Under the pieces are notes generated by a model. It saw only the letters and a list, made by a program, of their open reading frames with translations, was not told the DNA's origin and searched no databases. A program made the translations under genes and the position numbers. A stretch of 64,000 nucleotides of DNA from Jannaschia sp. W003. Lineage in GTDB: Bacteria; Pseudomonadota; Alphaproteobacteria; Rhodobacterales; Rhodobacteraceae. The stretch lies in contig NZ_CP083539.1 of NCBI RefSeq assembly GCF_025144335.1, positions 869,501 through 933,500 of the forward strand, given 5' to 3'. Positions 7,836 to 17,123 of the stretch are shown here, one piece after another. Numbering within the stretch: position 1 is the first letter of the stretch; each line of letters begins with the position of its first letter.

Positions 7836-10022
7836 TCAGGCCGCGGTGCGGGCGGTGCCGGGGGCGCGCAGGCGCTCGGCCAGCGCCTCGATCCGGCGCC
7901 GCTCGGCCGCGCCGCGCCACAGGAGCGAGGGGTCGAAACCCTCGCAGCGCACGCCCGCCCCGAGGGGCCGCAGCCAGATCGCGTAGCCCTCGCGCAGGGC
8001 GAAGCAGGCGAGCTTGAGGCCGGGGTGGTGGTCGGGCAGCATCCGCAGGTGGGCGCCCGCATCCTCGGAGGCGGCGCGCACCGCCTCCAGCAGCGCCGGG
8101 TCCAATGCTGCGCCGGGGCGCGTGGCGCGGCGCAGGAGCGGCAGCGCGCTGCGCTCCAGCAGATGCAGCGCGAAGGCGCCGGCTTCGGGGTGAAGGCCGT
8201 TGCCGCGGAACGCTGCGCGGGCGAGGCGCCGGGCAAGGGCGAGGCGCTCCACCGACGGCGGCGCGGGGCTGCTGACGGCTGGCGCGAGCGCGGGGTCGAG
8301 GTGCACCCGCTCCGCCGAGGCGGCCACCGCGGTGGCCAGCACGTCCTCCAGCCGCGCGGTGCCCTCGGGCATGCGCGCGAGGGTCTGCCGCAGGAAGCGC
8401 AAGGAGACCAGCCGCCCCGCGAGGGTGCGCTCCGCGAACCAGGAGCGGTCGCGGCCCAGATGCGTGAGGGTCTCGGCCGGGTCGCCCGGCGGGAAGCCGG
8501 TGGCGATCTCGGCGCCGGCCTCGGCGGCGGCGCGCGCGGCGCGGTCCAGTAAGGCGGGGTCGGGCAGGGGGCCGGGCGCGGCAAGGAGGAGCCAGTCGCC
8601 TTCGAGCGCGTCCAGCGCGGCGGGCGGCGTGCCCGCGGCGTCGGCGCCGGGGGGCAGGGCGAGCGCGCCGTCGCCCGCGCCTGCCAGCACCACGCGCTGC
8701 CCGGGCAGGAGGCGCGGGCGCAGCGCCTCGGCCTCGGCGCGGCGGGCCTCGGGGACGACGACCGTGATCTCGGTGCCGGGGGTCTCGGCGGCGTCCAGCG
8801 GGCGGGCCCCGAAGGCCAGCCGCTGCACGGCGCGCACCGCGCGGGCCTCGGCGCCGGTGCCGAAGCGCTGCGCGAGCCGCGCCTCGGGCGTGGCCACGTC
8901 GGCGCGCGCGGCGGCGATCACCGCGTCCCAGCGGCGGAACACGCCCGCCGGGTCGAACATCGCGCTCTCCTCCAGCGCCGCAGCCCCCCAGCGCGCGCGG
9001 GCCGCGTCGTCGCGCGCCGCCCGCAGCATCGCGGCCGCGAGGTCGGCGGCGTCGTCGCCCGAGTCGGGGACGAGCAGCCCGTTGCGGTCGTCCACGATCA
9101 GCGCGTTGGTGCCGGGGCAGGACGCGAAGCCGATCGAGGGCAGGGCGTGGCGCATGGCCTCGGCCACGCAGTTCGGCAGCCCCTCCTGCTTGGACGCGAT
9201 CAGGTGGATGTCGGAGCGCCCGTACTCGCGGCCGATCCGGTCGGTGGGCGGGAACAGGCGCACGCGCTCGCCAAGGCCCGCCGCCTCCACGAAGGCGGCG
9301 ATCTCGCGGTGCACCTCGGAGCCGTGGCTGCCCGAGAACATGTGGAAGTCCCAGTTGGGCAGATCGGAGGCCACGCGCGCGAAGGCCTGCACCGCGGCGA
9401 GGCCGTTCTTCACCGCCTTCAGGCCCCCGACGTTCAGGAACACCCGCCGCGGCTCCGTGCCGCGCAGCGCCACGTCCGACGGGTCGGCGGGCGGGAAGGC
9501 GTTGGGGAAGGCCACCGTGGCGGGGCGCAGCGCCTCGGGCACGCTCTCGCGGTAGGCCTCGAGCACGAAGCGCACGCGGGCGCACTGGGCGAACAGGGCG
9601 GCGCGCTCCAGCGCGGCCTCCTCGGGCGCGATGAGCTTGGGCTCGGCCCACATGGTCGACAGGATGCGCCCGGGGTTCGAGCCCTCGTGGGCGATGATCG
9701 GCACGCCGGTCGCGGCCACCGCGGTGGTGACGGGCGCGAACCAGTAGCCGGTCATGAACTCGATCACCACGTCGGGGCGGAAGCGCTCGACCGTGCGCGC
9801 GGCCTCGCGGGGGCTCATGTCGATGGGCAGGAGCGTGACGCCGGGGTCCACCGGGTAGGCGATCTTTCCGTCGGGGCGGTGGCGGAACATCAGCGCCGCC
9901 GCGCCGCCCGAGCGGGTGACGTGGTTGGCGAGGTTCACGGCCGTCTTCTCCATGCCGCCCGGTCCGAGCGACAGCGCCGCCGAGACCAGCAGCACGCGGG
10001 GCGGCGTGGCGGCGTCAGTCAC
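7836..10022 (-). CDS. GT4 glycosyltransferase with extra C-terminal GT2-like domain
   Basis: This 728-residue protein begins at a GTG that overlaps the stop of the preceding gene (GTGA, 10019-10022). The first 385 residues are a GT-B enzyme: GPGGME at 20-25 for the acceptor loop and EGLPNCVAEAM at 280-290, the E-x7-E donor site of family GT4. Residues about 418-580 look like a worn-down GT-A (GT2) domain: EITVVVP at its start, GDWLLLAAPG where the DxD strand would be, and a PEGTARLEDVLATAVAA segment resembling the ED-containing acceptor helix. No DxD is left, so this part is probably non-catalytic. The likely job is assembly of a surface polysaccharide. Confidence 0.85.
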   Translation of the reverse strand: MTDAATPPRVLLVSAALSLGPGGMEKTAVNLANHVTRSGGAAALMFRHRPDGKIAYPVDPGVTLLPIDMSPREAARTVERFRPDVVIEFMTGYWFAPVTTAVAATGVPIIAHEGSNPGRILSTMWAEPKLIAPEEAALERAALFAQCARVRFVLEAYRESVPEALRPATVAFPNAFPPADPSDVALRGTEPRRVFLNVGGLKAVKNGLAAVQAFARVASDLPNWDFHMFSGSHGSEVHREIAAFVEAAGLGERVRLFPPTDRIGREYGRSDIHLIASKQEGLPNCVAEAMRHALPSIGFASCPGTNALIVDDRNGLLVPDSGDDAADLAAAMLRAARDDAARARWGAAALEESAMFDPAGVFRRWDAVIAAARADVATPEARLAQRFGTGAEARAVRAVQRLAFGARPLDAAETPGTEITVVVPEARRAEAEALRPRLLPGQRVVLAGAGDGALALPPGADAAGTPPAALDALEGDWLLLAAPGPLPDPALLDRAARAAAEAGAEIATGFPPGDPAETLTHLGRDRSWFAERTLAGRLVSLRFLRQTLARMPEGTARLEDVLATAVAASAERVHLDPALAPAVSSPAPPSVERLALARRLARAAFRGNGLHPEAGAFALHLLERSALPLLRRATRPGAALDPALLEAVRAASEDAGAHLRMLPDHHPGLKLACFALREGYAIWLRPLGAGVRCEGFDPSLLWRGAAERRRIEALAERLRAPGTARTAA

Positions 10023-10426
10023 CCCGGCCGCCCCCCCCGCAGGGCGCGGAGCTTCCCGCGCAGGCCCAGCATCCCCTGCAGCGGGCCGACGGTGAGCGCG
10101 CGCACCGCCTCGCCCGTGCGCCACGTGCGGCTGCGCAGCAGCGCCTCCAGGTCGGCCTGTGCGGCGTCCCGGGCGCGCAGGGCCTCGGCCAGCTCCTCCT
10201 CGATCGCGAGGCTCCAGTCCTCGGAGATGACCGCGGTCGCGGCCTCGGAGTGGGGCGGCGCCGAAGCCGCGGCGGTCCCGGGCACGGTGTCGGCGGCGTC
10301 GCGCAGGCACCGCGCCTCGGCGCGCGCCTCGGCGAGCCGGGCGATCAGCAGCGCGTGCCCCGGGTCGGCCTCGCTGGCCGCGTAGGCGTCGCTGGTCGCA
10401 GCGTCCTGTCGGTGGGTGTCGGTCAA
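10019..10426 (-). CDS. Small coiled-coil protein with SRTWR motif, glycan-cluster associated
   Basis: This 135-residue protein has no recognisable catalytic domain. It has Ala/Glu/Arg-rich helices at about residues 25-45 and 70-95 that should form a coiled coil. An LLRSRTWRTGEAVRAL segment follows at 96-111. An S-x-x-WR motif next to a coiled coil is common in or beside bacterial surface glycosyltransferases (the usual form is SRSWRLTAPLR), where its function is unsettled. The stop overlaps the start of the glycosyltransferase by four bases, so the two are translationally coupled and probably work together. Confidence 0.7.
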   Translation of the reverse strand: MTDTHRQDAATSDAYAASEADPGHALLIARLAEARAEARCLRDAADTVPGTAAASAPPHSEAATAVISEDWSLAIEEELAEALRARDAAQADLEALLRSRTWRTGEAVRALTVGPLQGMLGLRGKLRALRGGRPG

Positions 10427-10515
10427 GCGGCGTCTCCTCGGCCCGGATGCGCCCGTGGGGGCGGCGGCGGGTTGGCGGTGGCCCTCGCCGCGAGGCGCGT
10501 GATACAGCCACCGCC

Positions 10516-11721
10516 ATGGCGATCCAACCCGTTCCCTCGCCCGACGCCGGCTCTCCGCTCGCGTCCGTGGCGCCCCTCGGCATGCCCCGCACGGGGCGCC
10601 GCCCGTGGTGCCCGGTGCGCCTCGGGCTCCTCGGCGGCGGCGACCTCCACGACCTCCTGCGCACCGAGATGCCGGTGCTGGCCCTGGGCCCCGACGACCT
10701 CGCCGCAGCGCTCGGCGGCCTCGTGGACGCGGTGCTGGTGGAGACCGAGGTGGCCGACCCGGACGGCGCGTGGCCCGGCATGCTCCACGACGCGCCCGCC
10801 GGGACGGTGGTGGCGGCGGCGGAGCGCGCGGGCGTGCCGGCGATCCTCTTGCACCGCGGCGGGGCCGAGGCGGCGCGGTGGCACCGCGCCCTCGCCGAGC
10901 GCTGCGCCGGCGTGATCGTCACGGATGCCACCGCCGCCGACGCGTTCGCGGACGCCGTGCTCGCGCCCGAGCCGGCGTGCTTCGCCCGCCTCCACGCTCC
11001 CGCCGACCCGCGCGCCGTGGCCGACGCGCCGGGCGTCGTGTTCGGCGCCGAGCCCGCCGCGCTCCGCCCCTTCGCACTGCGCCCCGTTCCCCTCACCACC
11101 CCCGCCGCGTGGGACCGCGACGCGCGGCGGATCGAGGCGTTGCTCGCCCGCTCGCCCGCCGCCGTGCTCGCTCCGGGCGTGGACGCGGCGCTGGGCATGC
11201 GCGTCCTGCTGCGCGCCGCCGCCTGCGGCTGCCCCTTGGTCGCGGGCGAGGACGCTGATGCGGACCTCGCGGCGTTCCGGGGGGAGGGGGCGGAGCTGCG
11301 CTTCGCGCTTTCGCGCTTGCTGCTGGACCACGACGCGGCGGCCGAGGCCACGGCCCGCGCCGCCCGCCACGCGTGGCAGGCCCACCGCGCCGCGCACCTC
11401 GCCGCGGCCATCGCCGCGCTCGCCGGACGCCCCGCGCCCGTGCCCGCGCCGGTGCTCGCGGTGGAGGGGGGCGACCGCGCGGACCCGTCCGCGGCCACCC
11501 ACGTCGTCCGCCTCGCCGACGGCCTGCAGCTCGACCCCGACGCCCTGCTCGACCTCACCGTGGCCCTCGACGCTCACGCCCCCGCCCGCGTCGAAGGCCC
11601 CGAGGGCGAGGCCGCCCTCCTCGACGTGCGCCCCGTGGGCACGGCGGACGGCCCGGTGCTGCGCTTCGATCCGCGTCCCGGCGGCGGCCTCGTGCGGCGC
11701 TGGACGCTCGCGGACGGCTAG
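10516..11721 (+). CDS. Uncharacterised protein, possibly CgeB-like glycosyltransferase
   Basis: This 401-residue protein is divergent from the coiled-coil/GT pair, 89 bp away. It starts at ATG 10516 (MAIQPVPSP). No full catalytic signature is visible. The order DAVLVET, then GVPAILLHRGG, then CAGVIVTDATAADAF (residues about 75-150), and a late LLLDHDAAAEATARAARHAW segment, resembles the CgeB-type GT-B fold in which a woken polypeptide region reads IPxVFWxKED. The ending from about residue 310 does not resemble anything known to me. Codon use matches its neighbours. The kinase gene starts 2 bp after its stop, suggesting an operon. Confidence 0.6.
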   Translation: MAIQPVPSPDAGSPLASVAPLGMPRTGRRPWCPVRLGLLGGGDLHDLLRTEMPVLALGPDDLAAALGGLVDAVLVETEVADPDGAWPGMLHDAPAGTVVAAAERAGVPAILLHRGGAEAARWHRALAERCAGVIVTDATAADAFADAVLAPEPACFARLHAPADPRAVADAPGVVFGAEPAALRPFALRPVPLTTPAAWDRDARRIEALLARSPAAVLAPGVDAALGMRVLLRAAACGCPLVAGEDADADLAAFRGEGAELRFALSRLLLDHDAAAEATARAARHAWQAHRAAHLAAAIAALAGRPAPVPAPVLAVEGGDRADPSAATHVVRLADGLQLDPDALLDLTVALDAHAPARVEGPEGEAALLDVRPVGTADGPVLRFDPRPGGGLVRRWTLADG

Positions 11722-11723
11722 GC

Positions 11724-12701
11724 GTGGACGGCGTGGGCGACCCGCTGCTGCGCCTCGCCCGCGCGGCGCCGACGTGGTGGGACCTGCCCGCGGGCACCCC
11801 GGCGCGACTGATAAACCTCTCCGAGAACGCCACCTTCCGCCTCGACCCGCCGGGCGGCGCGCCGCTGATCCTGCGCGTCCACCGCCCGGGCTACCACACG
11901 CGCCGCGCCATCGAGTCCGAACTGCTCTGGGTCGACGCCCTGCGTGCGAGCGGCGCCCCGGTGCCCGAGTGGGTGCCGGGCCGCGACGGGCGGGCGGTGC
12001 AGGAGGCGGCCGTGCCCGGGATCCGGCGCCGCGCCGTGCTGTTCCGCCACCTCCCCGGCGCTCACCCGGACGAGCGCGGCGACCTCGTGCCCGGCTTCGA
12101 GACCCTCGGCGCCACCGCCGCCCGCCTCCACGCCCACGCGCTGGAGTGGCGCCGCCCCGAGCCGTTCGAGCGCCTGCGCTGGGACGTGGACGCCGTGTTC
12201 GGCCCCCGCGCCATCTGGGGCGACTGGCGCCGCGCGCCCGGCGTGACGCCCGCGCTCCGCCCCGTGCTGGAGCGCGTGGAGGCCGAGGTGCGGGCGCGCC
12301 TCGCGGCCTACGGCACGGCGCCGGACCGCTTCACCCTCGTCCACGCCGACATGCGCCTCGCGAACCTCCTGGTGGACGGCACGACGACACGGCTGATCGA
12401 CTTCGACGACTGCGGCTTCGGCTGGCTGATGTACGACTTCGCCGCCGCGATCTCGTTCATGGAGGACGACCCCCGCGTGCCCGCCCTGCGCGCCGCCTGG
12501 CTGCGCGGCTACCGCACCGTGCGCCCCTTGGGTGCCCGCGACGAGCGGGAGATCGGCACCATGACGATGCTGCGCCGCATGGCGCTGCTCGCCTGGATCG
12601 GGACGCACATGGAGGCCCCCGAGCCGCAGGCGCTCGCCCCCGACTTCGCCGCCCGCACGGCTCGGCTCGGCACGGCGTGGCTGGAGGGGCGGATGCCCTG
12701 A
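11724..12701 (+). CDS. Aminoglycoside/homoserine-kinase-like phosphotransferase
   Basis: This 325-residue protein has the eukaryotic-kinase-like fold of the APH family. The catalytic loop reads HADMRLANLL (207-216) with Asp as base, and the metal site is IDFDD (225-229). Substrate is not resistance-like by context: relatives include SrkA, homoserine kinase II and hydroxylysine kinase. The start is a GTG at 11724; a second GTG at 11733 is possible. It lies 2 bp after the preceding gene and 72 bp before the carnitine-degradation pair, so it may phosphorylate a small hydroxylated or methylated compound. That last point is inference. Confidence 0.82.
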   Translation: MDGVGDPLLRLARAAPTWWDLPAGTPARLINLSENATFRLDPPGGAPLILRVHRPGYHTRRAIESELLWVDALRASGAPVPEWVPGRDGRAVQEAAVPGIRRRAVLFRHLPGAHPDERGDLVPGFETLGATAARLHAHALEWRRPEPFERLRWDVDAVFGPRAIWGDWRRAPGVTPALRPVLERVEAEVRARLAAYGTAPDRFTLVHADMRLANLLVDGTTTRLIDFDDCGFGWLMYDFAAAISFMEDDPRVPALRAAWLRGYRTVRPLGARDEREIGTMTMLRRMALLAWIGTHMEAPEPQALAPDFAARTARLGTAWLEGRMP

Positions 12702-12773
12702 GGTGGCGCGGCGCTTCCCTGCGGGCGCCGTTTCGCGCACGTAGAGGCAGCCCCATGCGCGAGGACGCCGCCG

Positions 12774-13700
12774 ATGCCCCTGGAGATGAACCGCGAGGTG
12801 ATGATCACCTGCGCCGTGACCGGCTCGGGCGCGACGCAGGACCGCTCGCCCCACGTCCCCCGCTCGCCCGCCGAGATCGCCACGAGCGCCATCGACGCCG
12901 CCAAGGCCGGCGCCGCGATCGTCCACTGCCACGTGCGCGACCCCGAGACGGGCGCGCCCTCGCGGCGACTGGACCTCTACCGCGAGGTGACGGAGCGCAT
13001 CCGCGACGCCGAGGTCGACGTGGTGCTGAACCTCACCGCCGGCATGGGCGGCGACCTCGTGTTCGGCTCGGCCGAGACGCCGCTGCCCCTCGCGGCCGGC
13101 ACCGACATGATCGGCGCCGAGGCCCGCCTCGCTCACGTCGCCGAGTGCCGCCCCGAGATCTGCACCCTCGACTGCGGCACCATGAACTTCGCCGAGGCCG
13201 ACTACGTGATGTGCAACACCCCCGGGACCTTGCGCGCCATGGGCCGGGCCATCACCGCCATGGGCGTGCGCCCTGAGATCGAGGCCTTCGACACCGGCCA
13301 CCTCTGGCTCGCCAGGGAGCTGGTGCGCGAGGGCGTGCTCGCCGCGCCCGCGCTGGTGCAGCTCTGCATGGGCGTGCCCTGGGGCGCGCCCGACGACCTG
13401 CGGACCTTCCTCGCCATGGCGGACGCGGTGCCGGCGGACTGGACCTGGTCGGCCTTCTCGCTCGGCCGCCACCAGATGCCTTACGTCGCCGCCGCGGTGC
13501 TCGCGGGCGGCAACGTGCGCGTGGGGCTGGAGGACAACCTGATGCTCGGGCGCGGCCAGCTCGCCACCAACGCGCAGCTCGTGGAGCGCGCCGTTGGCAT
13601 CGTGGAGTCCCTGGGCGCCACGGTGGTCGGCCCCGACGCGGTGCGGTCGCGGCTGGGGCTAACGAAGCGGGCGCCGCTGGCGCCGGGGGCGGCCCGATGA
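12774..13700 (+). CDS. Beta-keto acid cleavage enzyme (BKACE), probable dehydrocarnitine cleavage
   Basis: This 308-residue protein belongs to the Kce/BKACE (DUF849) family. It has the zinc-binding HCHVRDPETG loop with H51 and H53, and the FDTGHL segment late in the barrel. Family enzymes exchange acetyl-CoA with a beta-keto acid to give acetoacetate and a new CoA ester. The next gene overlaps by four bases (ATGA) and is a carnitine dehydrogenase/thioesterase fusion. The natural reading is that 3-dehydrocarnitine plus acetyl-CoA gives betainyl-CoA plus acetoacetate. A GAGGA site lies about 8 bases before the ATG. Confidence 0.9.
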   Translation: MPLEMNREVMITCAVTGSGATQDRSPHVPRSPAEIATSAIDAAKAGAAIVHCHVRDPETGAPSRRLDLYREVTERIRDAEVDVVLNLTAGMGGDLVFGSAETPLPLAAGTDMIGAEARLAHVAECRPEICTLDCGTMNFAEADYVMCNTPGTLRAMGRAITAMGVRPEIEAFDTGHLWLARELVREGVLAAPALVQLCMGVPWGAPDDLRTFLAMADAVPADWTWSAFSLGRHQMPYVAAAVLAGGNVRVGLEDNLMLGRGQLATNAQLVERAVGIVESLGATVVGPDAVRSRLGLTKRAPLAPGAAR

Positions 13701-15112
13701 AGGCCGCGATCGTCGGCGGCGGGGTGATCGGCGGCGGCTGGGCCGCGCGGTTCCTCCTGAACGGCTGGGACGTGGCCGTGCACGACCCCGACCCCGAGGC
13801 CGCCCGCAAGGTCGCCACCGTCGTCGACGGCGCGCGCCGGGCGCTGCCCATGCTCTACGACGCGGCGCTGCCGCCCGAGGGCACCCTCGCCTTCGAGACG
13901 CGGCTGGAGGACGCCGTCCGGGACGCCGACTGGGTGCAGGAGAGCGTGCCGGAGCGGCTCGACCTCAAGCACCGCGTCCTCGCGGCCATCGACGCCGCCG
14001 CGCCCGAGGGCGCCGTGGTCGGCTCCTCCACCTCGGGCTTCAAGCCGTCGGAGCTGATCGCGCAAGGCGCACGGGCCATCGTCGCCCACCCGTTCAACCC
14101 GGTCTACCTGCTCCCCCTCGTGGAGTTGGTGGGCGACGCCGCCACCTGCGCGCGCGCCGCGGACACCTTGCGCGCCGTCGGCATGCATCCCCTCCACATC
14201 CGCCGCGAGATCGACGCCCACGTCGCCGACCGCCTGCTCGAGGCGGTCTGGCGCGAGGCGCTCTGGCTCGTGACCGACGGCATCGCCACCACCGCCGAGA
14301 TCGACGACGCGATCCGCATGGGCTTCGGCCTGCGCTGGGCGCAGATGGGCCTGTTCGAGACCTACCGCGTGGCCGGCGGCGAGGCGGGCATGCGGCACTT
14401 CATGGAGCAGTTCGGCCCCGCGCTGGCGTGGCCCTGGACCAAGCTCATGGACGTCCCCGCCTTCACGCCCGAGCTGGTGGAGACCATCGCCGCCCAGTCC
14501 GACGCCCAGTCCGGCCACCTCTCGATCCGCGAGCTGGAAGCCTCGCGCGACCGCAACCTCGTCGCCATCCTGCGCGCCCTGCGCCATGCGGGCGCCGGCG
14601 CCGGTGCCGTGATCGCCGCCCACGAAGCCACGCTCGGACGCCCCATGACCGCGCCCGGCCCCGATCCGGTGGAGACCGTGCGCCGCACCGTCCCCTCGTC
14701 CTGGACCGACTACAACGGCCACATGAACGAGGCCCACTACGGCGAGATGGGCGGGCAGGCGACCGATCGGTTCATGGAACTGATCGGCGCGGGTCCGGAC
14801 TACGTGGCCGGCGGCCTGAGCTTCTTCACGGTCGAGAACCACGTCCGCTACCTCGCCGAGGTGCGGGCCGGCGAGCACCTGCGCGTCACGACGCAGGTGC
14901 TGGGCGGCGACGGGCGCAAGATGCACCTGTTCCACCGCATCGAGCGGGCGGGCGGGACCGTGGCCACGATGGAGACGTTCCTGCTCCACGTCGACCTGCG
15001 CACCCGCCGCGCCGCGCCGCCCGCGCCCGCGGTGGCCGCGGCGCTGGGCGCCTGGGCCGAGGCCCACGCCGCGCTGCCCCGCCCCGAGGGCGCGGGGCGG
15101 GCGATCGGCTAG
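13697..15112 (+). CDS. L-carnitine 3-dehydrogenase fused to betainyl-CoA thioesterase
   Basis: This 471-residue bifunctional protein has an N-terminal 3-hydroxyacyl-CoA dehydrogenase-type fold with NAD motif GGGVIGGGWA (7-16) and AHPFNP (130-135) carrying the catalytic His. A hot-dog 4HBT thioesterase domain begins near residue 330 (DYNGHMN at 338-344). The fused form is known from alphaproteobacteria, where the first domain oxidises L-carnitine to 3-dehydrocarnitine and the second frees glycine betaine from betainyl-CoA. With the overlapping BKACE upstream, all three steps from carnitine to glycine betaine are encoded in two genes. It acts in the cytoplasm. Confidence 0.92.
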   Translation: MKAAIVGGGVIGGGWAARFLLNGWDVAVHDPDPEAARKVATVVDGARRALPMLYDAALPPEGTLAFETRLEDAVRDADWVQESVPERLDLKHRVLAAIDAAAPEGAVVGSSTSGFKPSELIAQGARAIVAHPFNPVYLLPLVELVGDAATCARAADTLRAVGMHPLHIRREIDAHVADRLLEAVWREALWLVTDGIATTAEIDDAIRMGFGLRWAQMGLFETYRVAGGEAGMRHFMEQFGPALAWPWTKLMDVPAFTPELVETIAAQSDAQSGHLSIRELEASRDRNLVAILRALRHAGAGAGAVIAAHEATLGRPMTAPGPDPVETVRRTVPSSWTDYNGHMNEAHYGEMGGQATDRFMELIGAGPDYVAGGLSFFTVENHVRYLAEVRAGEHLRVTTQVLGGDGRKMHLFHRIERAGGTVATMETFLLHVDLRTRRAAPPAPAVAAALGAWAEAHAALPRPEGAGRAIG

Positions 15113-15142
15113 CGCGGCGGCGGCGCCCGCCCGGAGCGGCCC

Positions 15143-15694
15143 TCAGCCGCCCGCGCCGAATCCTCCGGACGTGCGCGCGGCGCCGAAGCCGCCCGAGCGG
15201 GCCACGGTGGAGCGCGTCAGCGGCGCCGCGTTGCGCGTGCTGGCCGCCTTGGACGTCAGCGCCGACGCCCCCACCGAGCCGCGGCCCGAGAGGCTGCCCG
15301 CCCGCGTCGACCCGTCGGTGGTGGCGAAGCCCCCGCCCGCCGCCGGCACCATCGCCCGCGAGGCGAAGCCGCGCCCGCCCAAGAGCTGCCCCATCAGGAA
15401 CCCCGCCATCAGCGGCATGAAGATCGAGGGGCGCGACTCGTCCTCGATGCAGGCGCCCTCACCGTGCTCGGCCTCGCAGACCTCACGCGCGTCGTAGCGG
15501 GGCGCGGTCTCGTCGTGCTCGGCCAGCGCCTCGGCGTACTGCTCCTCGCACAGCTCCGAGCCGTACTCGCTCGACGCGCAGCTCTCGGGGTCGTCGAAGA
15601 TCACCACGTCGGTGCGGTCCTCCTGGCAGCCCGCGAGCGCCAGGGCGCTCGCCGCGCCGAGCAGGATGATCCGTCTGGGTGCCGATGCCTTCAT
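15143..15694 (-). CDS. DUF1190 (YgiB-like) lipoprotein
   Basis: This 183-residue protein has a signal peptide and lipobox ending LALAGC (Cys 23), so it should be a lipid-anchored envelope protein. The mature part has cysteine pairs (SCASSEYGSELCEEQ near 38-52, CEAEHGEGAC near 74-83), then a hydrophobic FMPLMAGFLMGQLLGG segment and a Gly/Ser/Thr-rich tail ending SGGFGAGG. This order matches DUF1190 of E. coli YgiB. The partner YgiC-like ligase lies 19 bp upstream on the same strand, as in many genomes. The function of the family is not established. Confidence 0.85.
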   Translation of the reverse strand: MKASAPRRIILLGAASALALAGCQEDRTDVVIFDDPESCASSEYGSELCEEQYAEALAEHDETAPRYDAREVCEAEHGEGACIEDESRPSIFMPLMAGFLMGQLLGGRGFASRAMVPAAGGGFATTDGSTRAGSLSGRGSVGASALTSKAASTRNAAPLTRSTVARSGGFGAARTSGGFGAGG

Positions 15695-15713
15695 GGCGTC
15701 CTCCTGTGCCGTG

Positions 15714-16910
15714 TCACGGCTCGATGTAGTGCGGCTTGAAGCGGCTGAGGTCCTGGGTGATGCGCGAGCGGTCCTCGCGGATCCCCAAGGCCACGCAGGT
15801 CTCGCCCACGATCCACGTTCCCATCACCGGGCGGAAGCCCCCCATCTCGGGCAAGGGCGCGTGGGCCTGCACCACGGTGGGGTGCGCGTCGTAGGCGGCG
15901 TTGGCGGAGGCCTCCAGCACGGCGCCGTCCGCGCCCTCGATCCGCACGCCCGCCCCCTCGCGCGAGAAGATCGGCTTGCGCACCGTGCCCCGCGCGAAGT
16001 GCCCGGCGGCGTGGGCCCGGTCCCACGCGGGCGAGCCCGCGTCGGCCTCCAGGAAGGTGGGCAGGAGGTTCGGGTGGCCCTCGAACATCTCCCACAGGAC
16101 AGCGAGCAGCGCCTTGTTCGAGACCAGCGCCTTCCAGGGCGGCTCCAGGAAGCGCGTGCCCGAGGCCGCCAGCGCGTCCGCCGCCTCGTCGCGCAGGAAG
16201 TCCTCCCAGGGGTAGAGCTTGAAGAGCGTGCCGATCACGCGCGCCTCCTCGTCCACCAGCCGCCCCGAGGGGTCGATGCCCACCGCGCCGATGTCGACGT
16301 AGTGGGCGCCGAGGCCGGCGTCGCGCGCGGCATAGGCCATGGTCTCCACGGTGGCGTAGTCCTCGGCGGCGCCCGCCACGGCGGCGAAGTGGACCTGCTC
16401 GCCGGGGCCGCAGATCTCCGCCAGCCGCTCGGCCAGCGCCTCCTGCAGGCGGTTGAGCTGGTCGGATCCCTCCGGGATCAGCCCCGCCGCGCGCGCGCCC
16501 TCCAGCCAGTCCCACTGGAAGTGCCCCGCCTCGTAGAGCGAGGTGGGCGTGTCGGCGTTGTACTCCAGGAGCTTGGCCGGCCCCTCGCCGTCGTAGGCCA
16601 GGTCCATGCGCCCATACAGTTCCGCCTCGCCCGCCTCCCAGGAATCGGCCACGAAGGCCATGTGCGCCTCGGGGATGCCGAGCCGCGCCATCCGCGCCTC
16701 GTCGCCCGCGACCCGTGCCGCCGCCTCGCGCGCCATGGCGTGCAGCTCGGTGGAAGGGTCCTCCAGCCGGGTCTCGATCTCGTCGAGCGTGAACGCGTAG
16801 GCGCTGGTCTCGTCCCAGTAGGGCTCGCCATGCATGGAGTGGAACGTGAACCCCGCCTCCTCGGCCCGCGCCTGCCAGTCCGGCCGCTCCGTCCCCTCGA
16901 CCTTGCGCAT
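15714..16910 (-). CDS. Glutathionylspermidine synthase-family ATP-grasp ligase (YgiC-like)
   Basis: This 398-residue protein starts at ATG 16910, where GGAGG sits 5 bases upstream; the in-frame ATG at 16940 lacks a site. It covers the C-terminal synthetase half of glutathionylspermidine synthase and no amidase half, as in YgiC/YjfC. Visible blocks are YAFTLDEIE, LLEYNADTPTSLYE, KLYPWEDF and PPWKALVSNKALL, the last containing ATP-grasp lysines. Family members form a C-N bond using ATP; YgiC itself does not make glutathionylspermidine in tests known to me, so the substrate is open. It forms an operon with the YgiB-like lipoprotein downstream. Confidence 0.87.
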   Translation of the reverse strand: MRKVEGTERPDWQARAEEAGFTFHSMHGEPYWDETSAYAFTLDEIETRLEDPSTELHAMAREAAARVAGDEARMARLGIPEAHMAFVADSWEAGEAELYGRMDLAYDGEGPAKLLEYNADTPTSLYEAGHFQWDWLEGARAAGLIPEGSDQLNRLQEALAERLAEICGPGEQVHFAAVAGAAEDYATVETMAYAARDAGLGAHYVDIGAVGIDPSGRLVDEEARVIGTLFKLYPWEDFLRDEAADALAASGTRFLEPPWKALVSNKALLAVLWEMFEGHPNLLPTFLEADAGSPAWDRAHAAGHFARGTVRKPIFSREGAGVRIEGADGAVLEASANAAYDAHPTVVQAHAPLPEMGGFRPVMGTWIVGETCVALGIREDRSRITQDLSRFKPHYIEP

Positions 16911-17123
16911 CGACGCCTCCACCCCGTTCGCACTGGACATAGGGCATCGGGCGCCGCGGGCGAAGGGCGGATCGGGTCCGACCTGCGACCCGGCGCGGAG
17001 AGGGCCGGCGTCCTCGTCGAGCGTACCCGGAAGCGGCGGTAGCCGCAGGCGCGTCTCGCGTCGTTCTTCCGATCAGGAGATGCCCGCCCCCTGTGGCGGG
17101 GAGCGGGCCGTCCTCCTCGGGAG

